Shown here piece after piece: positions 28,485 to 37,846 of a stretch of 64,000 nucleotides of DNA (its first letter is position 1; the number at the start of each line of letters is the position of its first letter). The stretch is from positions 19,484 through 83,483 of the forward strand of contig CALCCD010000127.1 of NCBI GenBank assembly GCA_937899645.1, in the 5' to 3' direction. This DNA is from an uncultured cyanobacterium. Its GTDB lineage: Bacteria; Cyanobacteriota; Cyanobacteriia; Cyanobacteriales; Geitlerinemataceae. The notes under the pieces are model-generated. The model saw nothing but the letters and a program-made list of their open reading frames with translations. It did not search any database and was not told the origin of the DNA. A program made the position numbers and the translations under genes.

Positions 28485-28566
28485 GGGTCGATGCCCGAGT
28501 GGTTAATGGGGGCGGACTGTAAATCCGCTGGCTATGCCTACGTTGGTTCAAATCCAACTCGGCCCA
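28485..28566 (+). tRNA. tRNA-Tyr (GTA anticodon)
   Basis: An 82-nt sequence beginning GGGTCGATGCCCGAGTGG, with acceptor arm GGGTCGA / TCGGCCC (one G-T pair) and the anticodon loop CTGTAAA. The variable arm is long, as in class II tRNAs, and the T arm reads GTTGGTTCAAATCCAAC. No intron. The CCA end is not encoded. Confidence 0.96.
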
Positions 28567-28572
28567 TTTCAA

Positions 28573-28644
28573 GCCTCTGTAGCTCAGTGGTAGAGCGCAC
28601 CCTTGGTAAGGGTGAGGTCACGAGTTCAATCCTCGTCAGAGGCT
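28573..28644 (+). tRNA. tRNA-Thr (GGT anticodon)
   Basis: A 72-nt sequence with acceptor arm GCCTCTG / CAGAGGC and anticodon loop CTTGGTA (GGT, Thr). T arm is CGAGTTCAATCCTCG. It is 6 bp after tRNA-Tyr, so both are probably one transcript; a T-run (TTTTT) follows immediately. Confidence 0.96.
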
Positions 28645-29605
28645 TTTTACGAAAATACAGGTCGGCGACGCAGTTTGAAGATGCCGCAGGGCTCTGTCCG
28701 AGGTTCTGTTCGAGGTTCGCTCGTTAATACCTGCGGGAGCGCATTTGTCGAAGACAGCGACCCCTGTTCTGTGTATCCAATCTCAGCCGGGTTAGGACAC
28801 ATCGCGCCATTCGCTATGCGAAGGCTGCGCCAACGGCTCAGTGGCTGAATCTGCGATTTTGTCTTGTCTTCACGAACCTGCGCGTGACCGAAACGAAAGG
28901 AGACGTCCGGGTCTCAGAAAGCGTTTTAAAAGTCTTCTTAAAGCCTTGTGGCGTATAGGTTCGATCGACTTCGGTCGAAATCGCTACGATCCTTTCCAGT
29001 AAGCGAGTTTAGCGAACTTTTCAAACACTTTCTCAGGCGCACCGAAGCACCCGCAGAAATTTTGCCTTTGAGAGGCCGCGAACTCCGACTCGGCCTCATC
29101 GTTCGAGATTTTCTCGCCAAACGGCAAGCAGCGCACGCGAAAAGCCCGCCGCCCGGCGTGAAGCTATAAAAATGCATCCGCGTAAGTCCATCGACACCAC
29201 CCGGAACGGCCCCGATCGCAGTGCGAGCAGGGGATCGCCAAATCGATCGCCTGCGGGCGAGCCCACCGCCCCGAATTATGCAATGCTTCCAAATAAGTCC
29301 ATCGGGATGGATTGCGAGTGTCATCGCCTCCTGACTCGATCTCGCCCTTTTCATCCTCGCCCCGATCGCCAGCGTTCACAGCGTCTGAGGGCGCACTGCG
29401 GTCTTCGTCAGCTTGCTAGACTGCTATACGCGTATGCGCGCTCGTCCGTTCTGGAGTCCGACTGGGGTTTTCGCCTCCGACTGGAGCTTCCAAATCTGGC
29501 CGAGTTTGCAAATCCGACCGAAATCGGGCCGGAACTTGGCCGCAAGAGCCTACCTGGGGTTCACCGAATCATTTATCTGACCGCCGAGTGTCGGAGTACT
29601 GCACG
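28645..29605. other. Long region without a supported gene
   Basis: About 960 bp between tRNA-Thr and the HD phosphohydrolase. A reversed copy of the dispersed repeat lies at 28803-28840. Several short open frames exist on both strands but none has recognisable content. It may contain the HD-gene leader or a small RNA. Confidence 0.4.
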
Positions 29606-32071
29606 ATGAAAACAGGGCACGACCGACCTCAGCGCGATCGCCTCGGGTCGCTCAAACAAGGATGGCAGAACGTCGAACGGCGCATTCGTTTTGGTGGCCG
29701 CACAGCTGCGTCGAACACCTCCCGGCGCTTTGGTTGTAACGAGCTGTCGCTGGTGCTGGCAACCGTCAGCCTGACCGGCGCGATCGGCCAGAGGTTCTAC
29801 AATCAGCCGGAGTTGAGCGTCGGGAGCATCGCGCCGTACACCATCGACGCGCGCGAGTCCGCCCGGGTCGAGAACCCCGCCGCCACCGAAGAGCGCCAGC
29901 GCAACGCCCGCCGAGGGGCCGATCCGGTTCTGGTCAGCGATCCGGAGCTAACGACGGAAATCTACCGCCAATTCGATCGCGAGGTGGAGCGCTTTTCGGC
30001 GCTGCGATCGACCGCCGGATCGTTCCCCTATCTAAAGAGTAACGTCTTGCCCAACGGCGTCCAGGCTTTTTTGCGCCAGTCGCCAGAGGGGGTGTGGAAC
30101 GCTCTGCTGCGCGACTTCGATCTCGCGCCGGAGGACTTCGAGCTCAACGATCCAGAGTTCGCCGACCCGCCGGTAACGCTGCTGGAGACCGATCGCCCAA
30201 CGGCAACGCGCCCGACAACTGTCCCGAGCACCCAGACCCTAGAGATCGATCGCGCCCGCCGCGCCCTAGAGAGCCACCGCGAAGAGACAAGCGCGGCGGA
30301 GTTCGCCCGAACTCTCGAGGCGATCGCGCGCTTCCGCCAGCGCTACCGCGAGGCACTAGCCGAAGCCGCCAGCCTGACGGTCGAGAGCAGCCCGTTCGTG
30401 CCCGGCATGTTCGAGATGACCGACCTGGAGTGGCAGAAGCTGCTGCGCCGATCGCGTCAGACGATCGTTCAGATCGCGACCCAAGGCGTGCCTAGCGGCC
30501 TACCGCGCGAGACGATCGGCAACGCTGCTAAATTGCAGCTCAGCAGCTTTAACCTAACGACCACCGCCCGCGAGCTGGGGCAGGAGTGGATCGTTCAGGC
30601 GGTGCAGCCAAACCTGACGATCGATCCCGAGCAGAGCCGCGAGCGCGCCGAGCTGGCCGCCCAAGAAATCGAGCCGGTGTTCGTGACCGTTGAAGAAGGC
30701 GAGATTATCGTCCGCGCCGGAGAAGAAATCGGCCCCGAGCAGTTTATTTTGCTCGATCATTTCAATACCGTCCGGCGATCGCTTGTCAACTGGCCGGGAC
30801 TACTCGGGTTTGGCGGCAGCGTCACCGTGGTGCTTTTGGCCTTTGGCGCGATCGAGCGGCGATCGCGCGCCAAGCTCGGCCTCGGCGATCGGCTGCTGCT
30901 GGTGTCGATATCCCTCAGCGCGCCACTGCTGGTCAGTCTCGGCGCACCGACCACTGGCCTCGCCGCGATCGGGTTGCTGGCGGGCAGCTTCTATGGCGCG
31001 TGGCTGGGAACGGCCACCGTTGCGGGCCTGACGCTACTGCTGCCGCTGGGCCTGAACGTCGAGCTGGGCCTGCTGGCTTCCGGCGCGATCGGCGGGCTGT
31101 TTGGGGCGGCGCTGGCCGAACGGCTGCGCTCGCGTGAGGAGCTGGCGCTGCTAGGCGTGGGGGTCGGCGTTGTCCAAGGCGCGGGCTACGCAGTGGCGAC
31201 GCTGATCGAAATCCTGGTGGCTGGTTCGTCGGGCCTCGTGTGGTCGCTGCTGCTGGGCGAAGCATTTTTGCAGGGACTCTGGGGCGTGACCAGCGGCATT
31301 CTCGTCCTCGGTTTGAGTCCGTACTTGGAGCATTTGTTCGACGTGGTGACGCCGATCCGCCTCGCAGAGTTGGCAAACCCCAACCGCCCGCTGCTAAAGC
31401 GTTTGGCGGCTGAAGCGCCGGGAACGTTCCAGCACACGCTGTTCGTGGCGACCCTGGCCGAAGCCGCCGCCAAGGCCCTGTCCTGCAACGTCGAGCTGGT
31501 GCGTACTGGTACGCTCTACCACGACATCGGCAAGATGCACGACCCGCTGGGCTTCGTGGAAAATCAGATGGGCGGCGCGAACAAACACGACGCGATCGAC
31601 GATCCCTTTATCAGCGCCCAGCTAATCGCCAAGCACGTCACCGAGGGGCTGGTGATGGCGCGCAAAAGCCGCCTCCCGAAGGCCGTACAGGCGTTTATCC
31701 CCGAGCACCAGGGCACGATGCTGATCGCCTACTTCTATTACCAGGCCAAGCAAAATTCCAGCGGTCGCGAAGTCCGCGAAGATGATTTCCGCTATCTCGG
31801 CCCGATTCCCCAGTCGCGCGAGACGGGCATCGTTATGCTGGCAGACTCCTGCGAAGCGGCGCTGCGATCGCTCAAAGACGCCAGCTACGACGAGGCGCTG
31901 AATATGGTCAACAAAATCCTGCGCGCCCGCTGGCAGGACTGTCAGCTCGTCGAGTCCGGCCTACAGCGCAGCGAAATGGGCAAAATCGCCGAGATTTTCG
32001 TACAGGTGTGGCAGCAGTACCACCACAAGCGCATCGCCTATCCCAAAGCGGCTCTGTCAGGAACACCCTGA
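29606..32071 (+). CDS. 7TM-HD family phosphohydrolase (PgpH type)
   Basis: About 821 residues from the ATG at 29606 (MKTGHDRPQRD); a GTG at 29588 is an alternative. An N-terminal helix is followed by a large extracytoplasmic 7TMR-HD sensor region, then about seven membrane segments from near residue 410, for example LGFGGSVTVVLLAFGAIE. The C-terminal HD domain is intact: FQHTLFVATLAEAAAKAL, TLYHDIGKMHDPLGFVENQ, NKHD and AFIPEHQGT. Family knowledge: PgpH-type proteins degrade cyclic di-AMP. It precedes cphA on the same strand by 360 bp. Confidence 0.92.
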   Translation: MKTGHDRPQRDRLGSLKQGWQNVERRIRFGGRTAASNTSRRFGCNELSLVLATVSLTGAIGQRFYNQPELSVGSIAPYTIDARESARVENPAATEERQRNARRGADPVLVSDPELTTEIYRQFDREVERFSALRSTAGSFPYLKSNVLPNGVQAFLRQSPEGVWNALLRDFDLAPEDFELNDPEFADPPVTLLETDRPTATRPTTVPSTQTLEIDRARRALESHREETSAAEFARTLEAIARFRQRYREALAEAASLTVESSPFVPGMFEMTDLEWQKLLRRSRQTIVQIATQGVPSGLPRETIGNAAKLQLSSFNLTTTARELGQEWIVQAVQPNLTIDPEQSRERAELAAQEIEPVFVTVEEGEIIVRAGEEIGPEQFILLDHFNTVRRSLVNWPGLLGFGGSVTVVLLAFGAIERRSRAKLGLGDRLLLVSISLSAPLLVSLGAPTTGLAAIGLLAGSFYGAWLGTATVAGLTLLLPLGLNVELGLLASGAIGGLFGAALAERLRSREELALLGVGVGVVQGAGYAVATLIEILVAGSSGLVWSLLLGEAFLQGLWGVTSGILVLGLSPYLEHLFDVVTPIRLAELANPNRPLLKRLAAEAPGTFQHTLFVATLAEAAAKALSCNVELVRTGTLYHDIGKMHDPLGFVENQMGGANKHDAIDDPFISAQLIAKHVTEGLVMARKSRLPKAVQAFIPEHQGTMLIAYFYYQAKQNSSGREVREDDFRYLGPIPQSRETGIVMLADSCEAALRSLKDASYDEALNMVNKILRARWQDCQLVESGLQRSEMGKIAEIFVQVWQQYHHKRIAYPKAALSGTP

Positions 32072-32431
32072 CCGGAAAGCCGCGATCGGCCAGCCCCGCA
32101 AAGAAAAGCTCCGCAAAGACCCGCCGGTGCGGCGACGCCGCACCGGCGATATCCGTTCTGTCGGCTCGGCAAAAGGTCAGAGAACGCCAGCGGCAGAATC
32201 CCGGCCTTGCGATCGCAAGGCCGTCGCTCGACCGACAAAGGAACGGAACGCCGGGGCGCAACCGCAGACGGCTCTTGGTGTTAGCAATTCCTGACACCGC
32301 CCTTCCACTGCTTATGGCGTTGTGGCTTGGGGTCGCGAATTACCGATCGAGCTGCATAATCCTCAGGCATAATAGGTCACGAATTATTCCAACATCCGTT
32401 TCGCTGCCTGCAGCTCTGTGTCTGTCGCCGT
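32072..32431. other. HD gene / cphA intergenic region with palindromes
   Basis: Contains a 13-bp perfect hairpin (32122-32134 / 32136-32148, 1-nt centre) without a T-run, and the perfect 20-bp palindrome GGCCTTGCGATCGCAAGGCC at 32203-32222 built around a HIP1 octamer. An AT-rich stretch near 32360-32400 precedes cphA and is a candidate promoter. Confidence 0.6.
32122..32148. repeat. Perfect 13-bp hairpin
   Basis: CGCCGGTGCGGCG, a single A, and CGCCGCACCGGCG. A structure without a T-run located 50 bp after the HD phosphohydrolase stop, probably an mRNA 3'-end stem. Confidence 0.9.
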
Positions 32432-35065
32432 ATGAAAATTCTCAAAATCCTTACGCTACGCGGCCCGAACTACTGGAGCATCCGTCGCACGAAACTCATC
32501 GTGGCACGTATCGACCTCGAGGAGTTCGACGAGCGGATGACGGACACGCTGCCGGGTTTTTATGAAGGACTGGTCGATCGCCTACCGAGCCTAGACGAAC
32601 ACTACTGCTCGCCGGGTCGGCGCGGCGGCTTTTTGGAGCGGGTGAAGAACGGTACGCTGCTCGGCCACGTCGTCGAACACGTCACCCTCGAACTGCAAGA
32701 GCTGGCAGGGATGTCGGTTGGGTTCGGTCGCGCGCGCGCGACCTCAACCCAGGGTGTGTACAACGTCGTTTTTGAATATCAAGACGAGCGGGCGGGACGC
32801 TACGCACTGCGTGCCGCCGTGCGGCTGTGCAAAAGCTTGGCGGAAACGGGACACTACCCCAACTCGGAGTTCGATCGCGACCTAGAAGATCTCAGCGAGC
32901 TGTGGGTCGATGCGGCGCTCGGGCCGAGCACGGAGTCGATCGTTAAAGCCGCAGAACAGCGGGGCATCGCCTGGAAGCGCCTGAGCGCGCGAGCGATGAT
33001 CCAGCTCGGCTACGGCTGCCACCAGAAGCGCATCCAAGCCACGCTGACCAGCGGCAGCGGCATCCTCGGCGTCGAGCTGGCCTGCGACAAAGAAGGCACA
33101 AAAACCCTGCTGGCCGATGCGGCAGTTCCCGTGCCGCGCGGAACGGTCATCGAATATCTAGACGAGCTGGAAGAGGCGATCGATATCGTCGGCGGCTACC
33201 CGATCGTCATCAAGCCCCTGGACGGCAATCACGGTCGCGGCATCACGATCGACATTACCAACTGGGAAGATGCCGAAGCCGCCTACGACGTGGCTAGCGA
33301 AGCGGCCAAAACGCGATCGGTGATCGTCGAGCGCTACTATCGCGGCTCCGACCACCGCGTCCTGGTGATCGACGGTAAGGTCGCCGCCGTGGCCGAGCGG
33401 GTTCCGGCGCACGTGGTCGGCGACGGCCGCTCGACGATTGCCGAGCTGATCGATGAAACCAACCGCGATCCGCGACGCGGCGACGGTCACGACAACGTCT
33501 TGACCAAGCTGACGCTCGATCGTCTCAGCCTCCAGCGCCTCGCGCGCCAGGGTCTTCGCCCCGAGGCGGTTCCCGACGTCGGCGAAGTCTGCTACCTGCG
33601 CGCCACCGCCAACCTCAGCACCGGCGGCATCGCCATCGATCGCACCGATGAAATCCACCCCGAAAATGCCTGGATCGCCCAGCGCGTCTCCAAGATCGTC
33701 GGCCTCGATATTGTCGGGATGGACTTTGTGACCACCGATATCTCCAAGCCCCTGCGCGACACCGACGGCGTTATCGTCGAGGTCAACGCCGCGCCGGGGT
33801 TCCGGATGCACGTCAGCCCCAGCGAAGGCAAGCCGCGCCCGGTCGCCGAAGCGACGATCGAGATGCTCTTCCCGCCGGGAACCCCGACTCAGTGCCCGAT
33901 TTACTCGATCACCGGCACGAACGGCAAAACCACCACCACGCGCCTAATCGCGCACCTGGCGCGTCAAACGGGCAAAGTCGTCGGCTACACCACCACCGAC
34001 GGAACCTACATCGGCGACTTCCTGGCCGAAGCGGGCGACAACACCGGCCCTCAAAGCGCCCACCTGATCCTCGGCGACCCCAGCGTGGAAATCGCCGTCC
34101 TGGAGACCGCACGCGGCGGCATCCTACGATCGGGTTTGGCCTTCGAGCGCTGCGATATCGGCGTCGTGCTCAATGTCGCTGCCGACCACCTCGGTCTCGG
34201 CGATATCGACACGATCGAGCAGATGGCAAAGGTCAAAGGCGTTATTGCCGAAACCGTCAGCGAAACGGGCTACGCCGTCCTCAATGCCGACGATCCGCTC
34301 GTCTCGGCAATGCAGGAAAACGTCCTCGGCAAGACGGCCTTTTTCTCGATGGAGTCGGATAACGAACTTGTCAAGCAGCACGTGGCCGAAGGCGGCATCG
34401 CGACCATCTACGACAACGGCTGGCTGGTGATTCTCGACGGCGAAACGCGCATCGAAGTCGAAGAAGCGGTGAACGTGCCGCTAACCCTTAAAGGCATGGC
34501 TCCATTTATGATCGCGAACGCCCTGGCCGCTACCGCCGCCGCTTACGTCCAGGGCATCGACATCGACGCTATCCGTCAGGGTCTTCGCACCTTTAAGGCA
34601 TCCGCCGAGCAGACGCCGGGACGCATGAACCTATTCGAGATGCGCGACTACAGTGCCCTAGTGGACTACGCCCACAACGCCGCCAGCTACGAGGCGCTGG
34701 GCGGGTTCGTCAACAACTGGCCCGGGAAGCGTATCGGCGTGGTCGGTGGCCCTGGCGATCGCCGCGACGAAGACCTGCAAGAGCTGGGTCGTCTCTCCGC
34801 CTCGATGTTCGACTACATCATTGTTAAGGAAGACGACGATACTCGCGGTCGCCCCCGTGGCAACGCCGCCGAGTGGATCGTGCGCGGCATCGAAGCGGCG
34901 GGTTCGGACTGCAAGTTCGAGACGATCCTGAAAGAGTCCAAGGCGATCGGCATTGCCCTCGACGAAGCACCCAAAGACAGCCTCGTGGTCGTGCTGCCCG
35001 AGAGCGTGTCTCGTGCGATCGAGGCGATCGAAACTCACAGCTCCGCCAAGCCCGCAGGCGAATAG
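32432..35065 (+). CDS. cphA: Cyanophycin synthetase
   Basis: An 877-residue enzyme making the Asp-Arg polymer cyanophycin, a nitrogen store. The N-terminal part starts MKILKILTLRGPNYWSIRR, then an ATP-grasp domain (YPIVIKPLDGNHGRGI and DFVTTDISKPL with EVNAAPGFRMH), then a Mur-ligase-like domain with P-loop ITGTNGKTTTTRLIAH and VLETARGGILRSGLAFERCD. The full length and motif order match CphA1. Cyanophycinase cphB, often adjacent, is not here. CP12 follows on the same strand. Confidence 0.97.
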   Translation: MKILKILTLRGPNYWSIRRTKLIVARIDLEEFDERMTDTLPGFYEGLVDRLPSLDEHYCSPGRRGGFLERVKNGTLLGHVVEHVTLELQELAGMSVGFGRARATSTQGVYNVVFEYQDERAGRYALRAAVRLCKSLAETGHYPNSEFDRDLEDLSELWVDAALGPSTESIVKAAEQRGIAWKRLSARAMIQLGYGCHQKRIQATLTSGSGILGVELACDKEGTKTLLADAAVPVPRGTVIEYLDELEEAIDIVGGYPIVIKPLDGNHGRGITIDITNWEDAEAAYDVASEAAKTRSVIVERYYRGSDHRVLVIDGKVAAVAERVPAHVVGDGRSTIAELIDETNRDPRRGDGHDNVLTKLTLDRLSLQRLARQGLRPEAVPDVGEVCYLRATANLSTGGIAIDRTDEIHPENAWIAQRVSKIVGLDIVGMDFVTTDISKPLRDTDGVIVEVNAAPGFRMHVSPSEGKPRPVAEATIEMLFPPGTPTQCPIYSITGTNGKTTTTRLIAHLARQTGKVVGYTTTDGTYIGDFLAEAGDNTGPQSAHLILGDPSVEIAVLETARGGILRSGLAFERCDIGVVLNVAADHLGLGDIDTIEQMAKVKGVIAETVSETGYAVLNADDPLVSAMQENVLGKTAFFSMESDNELVKQHVAEGGIATIYDNGWLVILDGETRIEVEEAVNVPLTLKGMAPFMIANALAATAAAYVQGIDIDAIRQGLRTFKASAEQTPGRMNLFEMRDYSALVDYAHNAASYEALGGFVNNWPGKRIGVVGGPGDRRDEDLQELGRLSASMFDYIIVKEDDDTRGRPRGNAAEWIVRGIEAAGSDCKFETILKESKAIGIALDEAPKDSLVVVLPESVSRAIEAIETHSSAKPAGE

Positions 35066-35253
35066 ACGAGGTGTTCTAGTGGGGTCGAGGCCGGAAACCC
35101 GCACCCCCCGACACAGCTCAAAAAACGCCCCGAAAGACGGCTTGCCAAGCATCGGTCAACCGTAACGCGATGTTCACGAAACCGAACGCCACTCTCGGGC
35201 AGTTTATCTATACTGGGGGCAGTGCGAGAACACTACAAACAGGACTTTTCAGA

Positions 35254-35481
35254 ATGACTAACAGCAATATCAACAACCGCATCGAGAAAGAGCGCGACGA
35301 AGCTCGCCAAGTCTGCGATGCTTCCGGTGCGACCTCGGGCGAATGCGCTGCAGCTTGGGATGCAGTCGAAGAACTGCAAGCTGAAGCGTCTCACCAAAAG
35401 CAAGAGGGCGAAAAAAGCTCGTTCGAGAACTACTGCGAGGAAAACCCTGAGGCTGCGGAGTGCCGAATTTACGAAGACTAA
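35254..35481 (+). CDS. cp12: CP12, Calvin cycle redox regulator
   Basis: A 75-residue protein starting MTNSNINNRIEKERDEARQV. It has the two Cys pairs (Cys21/Cys31 and Cys61/Cys70) and the AWDAVEEL motif at 35-42. Known function: oxidised CP12 binds GAPDH and phosphoribulokinase in an inactive complex in the dark. The start at 35254 is preferred because upstream codons to 35170 have no similarity. A TATACT element near 35209 could be a -10 box; no good -35 is visible. Confidence 0.95.
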   Translation: MTNSNINNRIEKERDEARQVCDASGATSGECAAAWDAVEELQAEASHQKQEGEKSSFENYCEENPEAAECRIYED

Positions 35482-35630
35482 CTGACGAAGGCCAACCTTG
35501 GAAGACTCATCCCGGATAGCTAAGTCCGGTCGGTAATTCCTGGCATCAGACGGGCGTCGTTCGCCCCCTCGGTCTAGCCGTGGGCTAGCCGCTAGCTCGA
35601 GGCAAAATAGTTAAAATCCAAACCCCGAAG

Positions 35631-35668
35631 AGGCGTCAGACGTAAGCGAGAGCGTGTGACGCTTTTTT
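35631..35668 (+). terminator. Terminator downstream of cp12
   Basis: GCGTCA (35633-35638) pairs with TGACGC (35657-35662), with a further loop pairing, followed by TTTTTT. It also faces the convergent kinase gene. Confidence 0.72.
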
Positions 35669-35720
35669 GTTGCCGCTTTGTTGTTTCAAGTTTGTCACTT
35701 CAACATCGAGCGAGGCGGGC

Positions 35721-37802
35721 TTACTTCGCGTCGTAGCACAGCCAGCGGTTGCCCTCGCGCACCCAAGCCAGCTCCATCGAAGATTCGATTTCGCGACCGT
35801 CGCTGAGCACGTAAAACAGGCTGGCCTCGACGCGGGCGTTGGTTTCGGTCTCTTCCACCAGGCGCGTTTTTCGCACCTCCACGGACTCGACGCTCTCGCC
35901 CCACCATTCGCGGTAGCTCTCGAAGCCGTTGGGATGCAGGCTAGCGTTATCGCGGTAGCTGGGGGCGAGCATCTCCCAACTGCGCTCGAGGTTGCCGCGA
36001 TCGATCTGCTCGAAGTAGGTTTCCGTCACCTCGAGGGGCGTCGGGCCGTCGAACAGGCCGCGAACGTTTTCGAGTAGGTTCGGGCGATCGGGTTTGGGTG
36101 ATTCGCTCGGTGCGGGCACAGCCGGGATCTGCTCGACTTGGGGCTGCGGCGCGGGCGTTGGGGTCGGCTTAGAGAGGCTCTGGGCGGTGACGATCTGGCG
36201 ATCGGCGTTGGGATCGCGGCTTGCAAAGGCGCAGTAGGCATCGCCGACGATCAGGCGGTAGTTCTCGAGAACGTTGACGCAGCTTTGCAGGTCGCCGAAG
36301 CTACCCGCGAACACTTGCGCCGCGCGCGTCCCGAAGAGGTTGGCGTACTCGGGAACCCAAAACCAGCCCGCATTGCCAAATCCCGACTGCTTCAGCGCTT
36401 CGACGCGGCTATTGGCGTAACCAGCGTAGTCGGCATTTTTAAACGCTGAATCGGCCAAAAAGTAAAACGAGTCGGGCGTGTTGGTCGCGCCGAGATCTAA
36501 GGATGTCGGTTCACCATCGCCACCGCCAACCACCGAGCCCGTGCCCAGGCCGCCGCGATCGAAGACGTTCGCGCCCGCGATCGCCACGCCACCCGCGACG
36601 CCTGCCAGCAGCGCGAATTTGATGAGACCGCCGATAGGGAAGGCGCTGCCGCCGCGATCGTTGCGGTTGCTGTGGTCGTCGCGATCGGGCGGGGCGGCGG
36701 GTTGCGGCGCGCGGGGCGGGGCGGCAGGTGGCGTGGCGGGCGGTGCGATCGGCACCGTCGGGTTGTACACCGGCGCGACGGCGACGGTGGCGTCGGTTTT
36801 CGGTGTGGCGGGTCTCGGCGGCGAGCCTGGCTGGGCTCCGGGTCGGGCTCCGGGCGGAACCGAGGGCGGCGGCGCGGTCGGCAGCGGATCGAGAGAGACC
36901 GTCGGTATCGGCGCGGGCGCGGGTGATGTGTTGCCCCCCGGCAGCGGCGAGATCGGCGCACCCGCCATCGGCATAAAATCGCCGGGAGCCGCCAGTGCCG
37001 CCACGGCCTCGCGCGCGGTTGGAAAACGATCGTTCGGGTGAGAGGCGATCGCCCGCGAAATCACTCCGGCCAAGCGCGCGCCGCAGTTTGGGACCTGGGC
37101 ACGCCAGAGAATTTCGCCCGTGCGCGGGTCGCTGGGCAGATCCTGCGGATAGCGTCCCGACAGCAGGTAGATCGCCGTCAGACCGAGGGCGTAAATATCG
37201 CTAGAAAAGACCGGACGCCCGACGGCCTGTTCGCTGGGCATAAATCCCGGCGTGCCGATGACGATGCTGCTGGTGGTTTGACCGACATCGTTGTAGCGCG
37301 TGCCCATAGTTTCGCGCACCGCGCCGAAGTCGATCAGCACGGGCAGGCCGTCGCGCTGGCGGACGATGATGTTGTCGGGTTTGATGTCGCGGTGGATGAG
37401 GCCGCGATCGTGAACGTAGGACAGAATCGACAGGAGCTGTTGCAGCATTGCCGTCACTTCTGCGTCGGTCAGCGTGCCGCGCTGCGCCAGGAGCTGGGTC
37501 AGGGTTTGGCCTTCGATCCATTCTTGAATTAGATAGAAGCGATCGCCGCGCACCAGATAGGCGTAGAGCGTTGGGATCTGTGGGTGTTCGCCCACGGACT
37601 CCAAGATCGCGGCCTCGCGGCTGAAGCGCTCGCGCACGAGCTGCACCGTGTCCGGGTTGTCTGTGCTGGGCTTAAGCTGCTTGATCACGCAGCGCCGCCG
37701 CGACGGCATCTGAGTGTCTTCTGCGAGGAAAGTTTCGCCGAACCCGCCCCGCCCGAGGCTGCTGAGGACGTTGTAGCGATTGTCGAGCAGCTCGGAGGTC
37801 AT
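35721..37802 (-). CDS. Serine/threonine protein kinase with C-terminal NTF2-like domain
   Basis: About 693 residues from the ATG at 37802 (MTSELLDNRYNVLSSLGRGG). Kinase domain: glycine loop at 16-22, Lys41 (VIKQLK), catalytic HRDIKPDN at 137-144, DFG at 158-160 and GTPGFMPSEQAVG with DIYALGLTAIYLL. A Pro-rich linker is followed by a membrane helix (KFALLAGVAGGVAIAGA) and an extracytoplasmic part. The last about 100 residues (PLEVTETYFEQIDRGNLERS onward) look like an NTF2-like / ARC6-type domain. It likely senses something outside the membrane; the ligand is unknown. Confidence 0.93.
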   Translation of the reverse strand: MTSELLDNRYNVLSSLGRGGFGETFLAEDTQMPSRRRCVIKQLKPSTDNPDTVQLVRERFSREAAILESVGEHPQIPTLYAYLVRGDRFYLIQEWIEGQTLTQLLAQRGTLTDAEVTAMLQQLLSILSYVHDRGLIHRDIKPDNIIVRQRDGLPVLIDFGAVRETMGTRYNDVGQTTSSIVIGTPGFMPSEQAVGRPVFSSDIYALGLTAIYLLSGRYPQDLPSDPRTGEILWRAQVPNCGARLAGVISRAIASHPNDRFPTAREAVAALAAPGDFMPMAGAPISPLPGGNTSPAPAPIPTVSLDPLPTAPPPSVPPGARPGAQPGSPPRPATPKTDATVAVAPVYNPTVPIAPPATPPAAPPRAPQPAAPPDRDDHSNRNDRGGSAFPIGGLIKFALLAGVAGGVAIAGANVFDRGGLGTGSVVGGGDGEPTSLDLGATNTPDSFYFLADSAFKNADYAGYANSRVEALKQSGFGNAGWFWVPEYANLFGTRAAQVFAGSFGDLQSCVNVLENYRLIVGDAYCAFASRDPNADRQIVTAQSLSKPTPTPAPQPQVEQIPAVPAPSESPKPDRPNLLENVRGLFDGPTPLEVTETYFEQIDRGNLERSWEMLAPSYRDNASLHPNGFESYREWWGESVESVEVRKTRLVEETETNARVEASLFYVLSDGREIESSMELAWVREGNRWLCYDAK

Positions 37803-37846
37803 GGTTTGGCGAACCGGGAAAAGACGGCGTTTTCGATCTGGACTAA

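Noticed and set aside
28938..29354. Minus-strand frame of about 138 codons
   Set aside because: No recognisable family, start site or codon pattern; not called.
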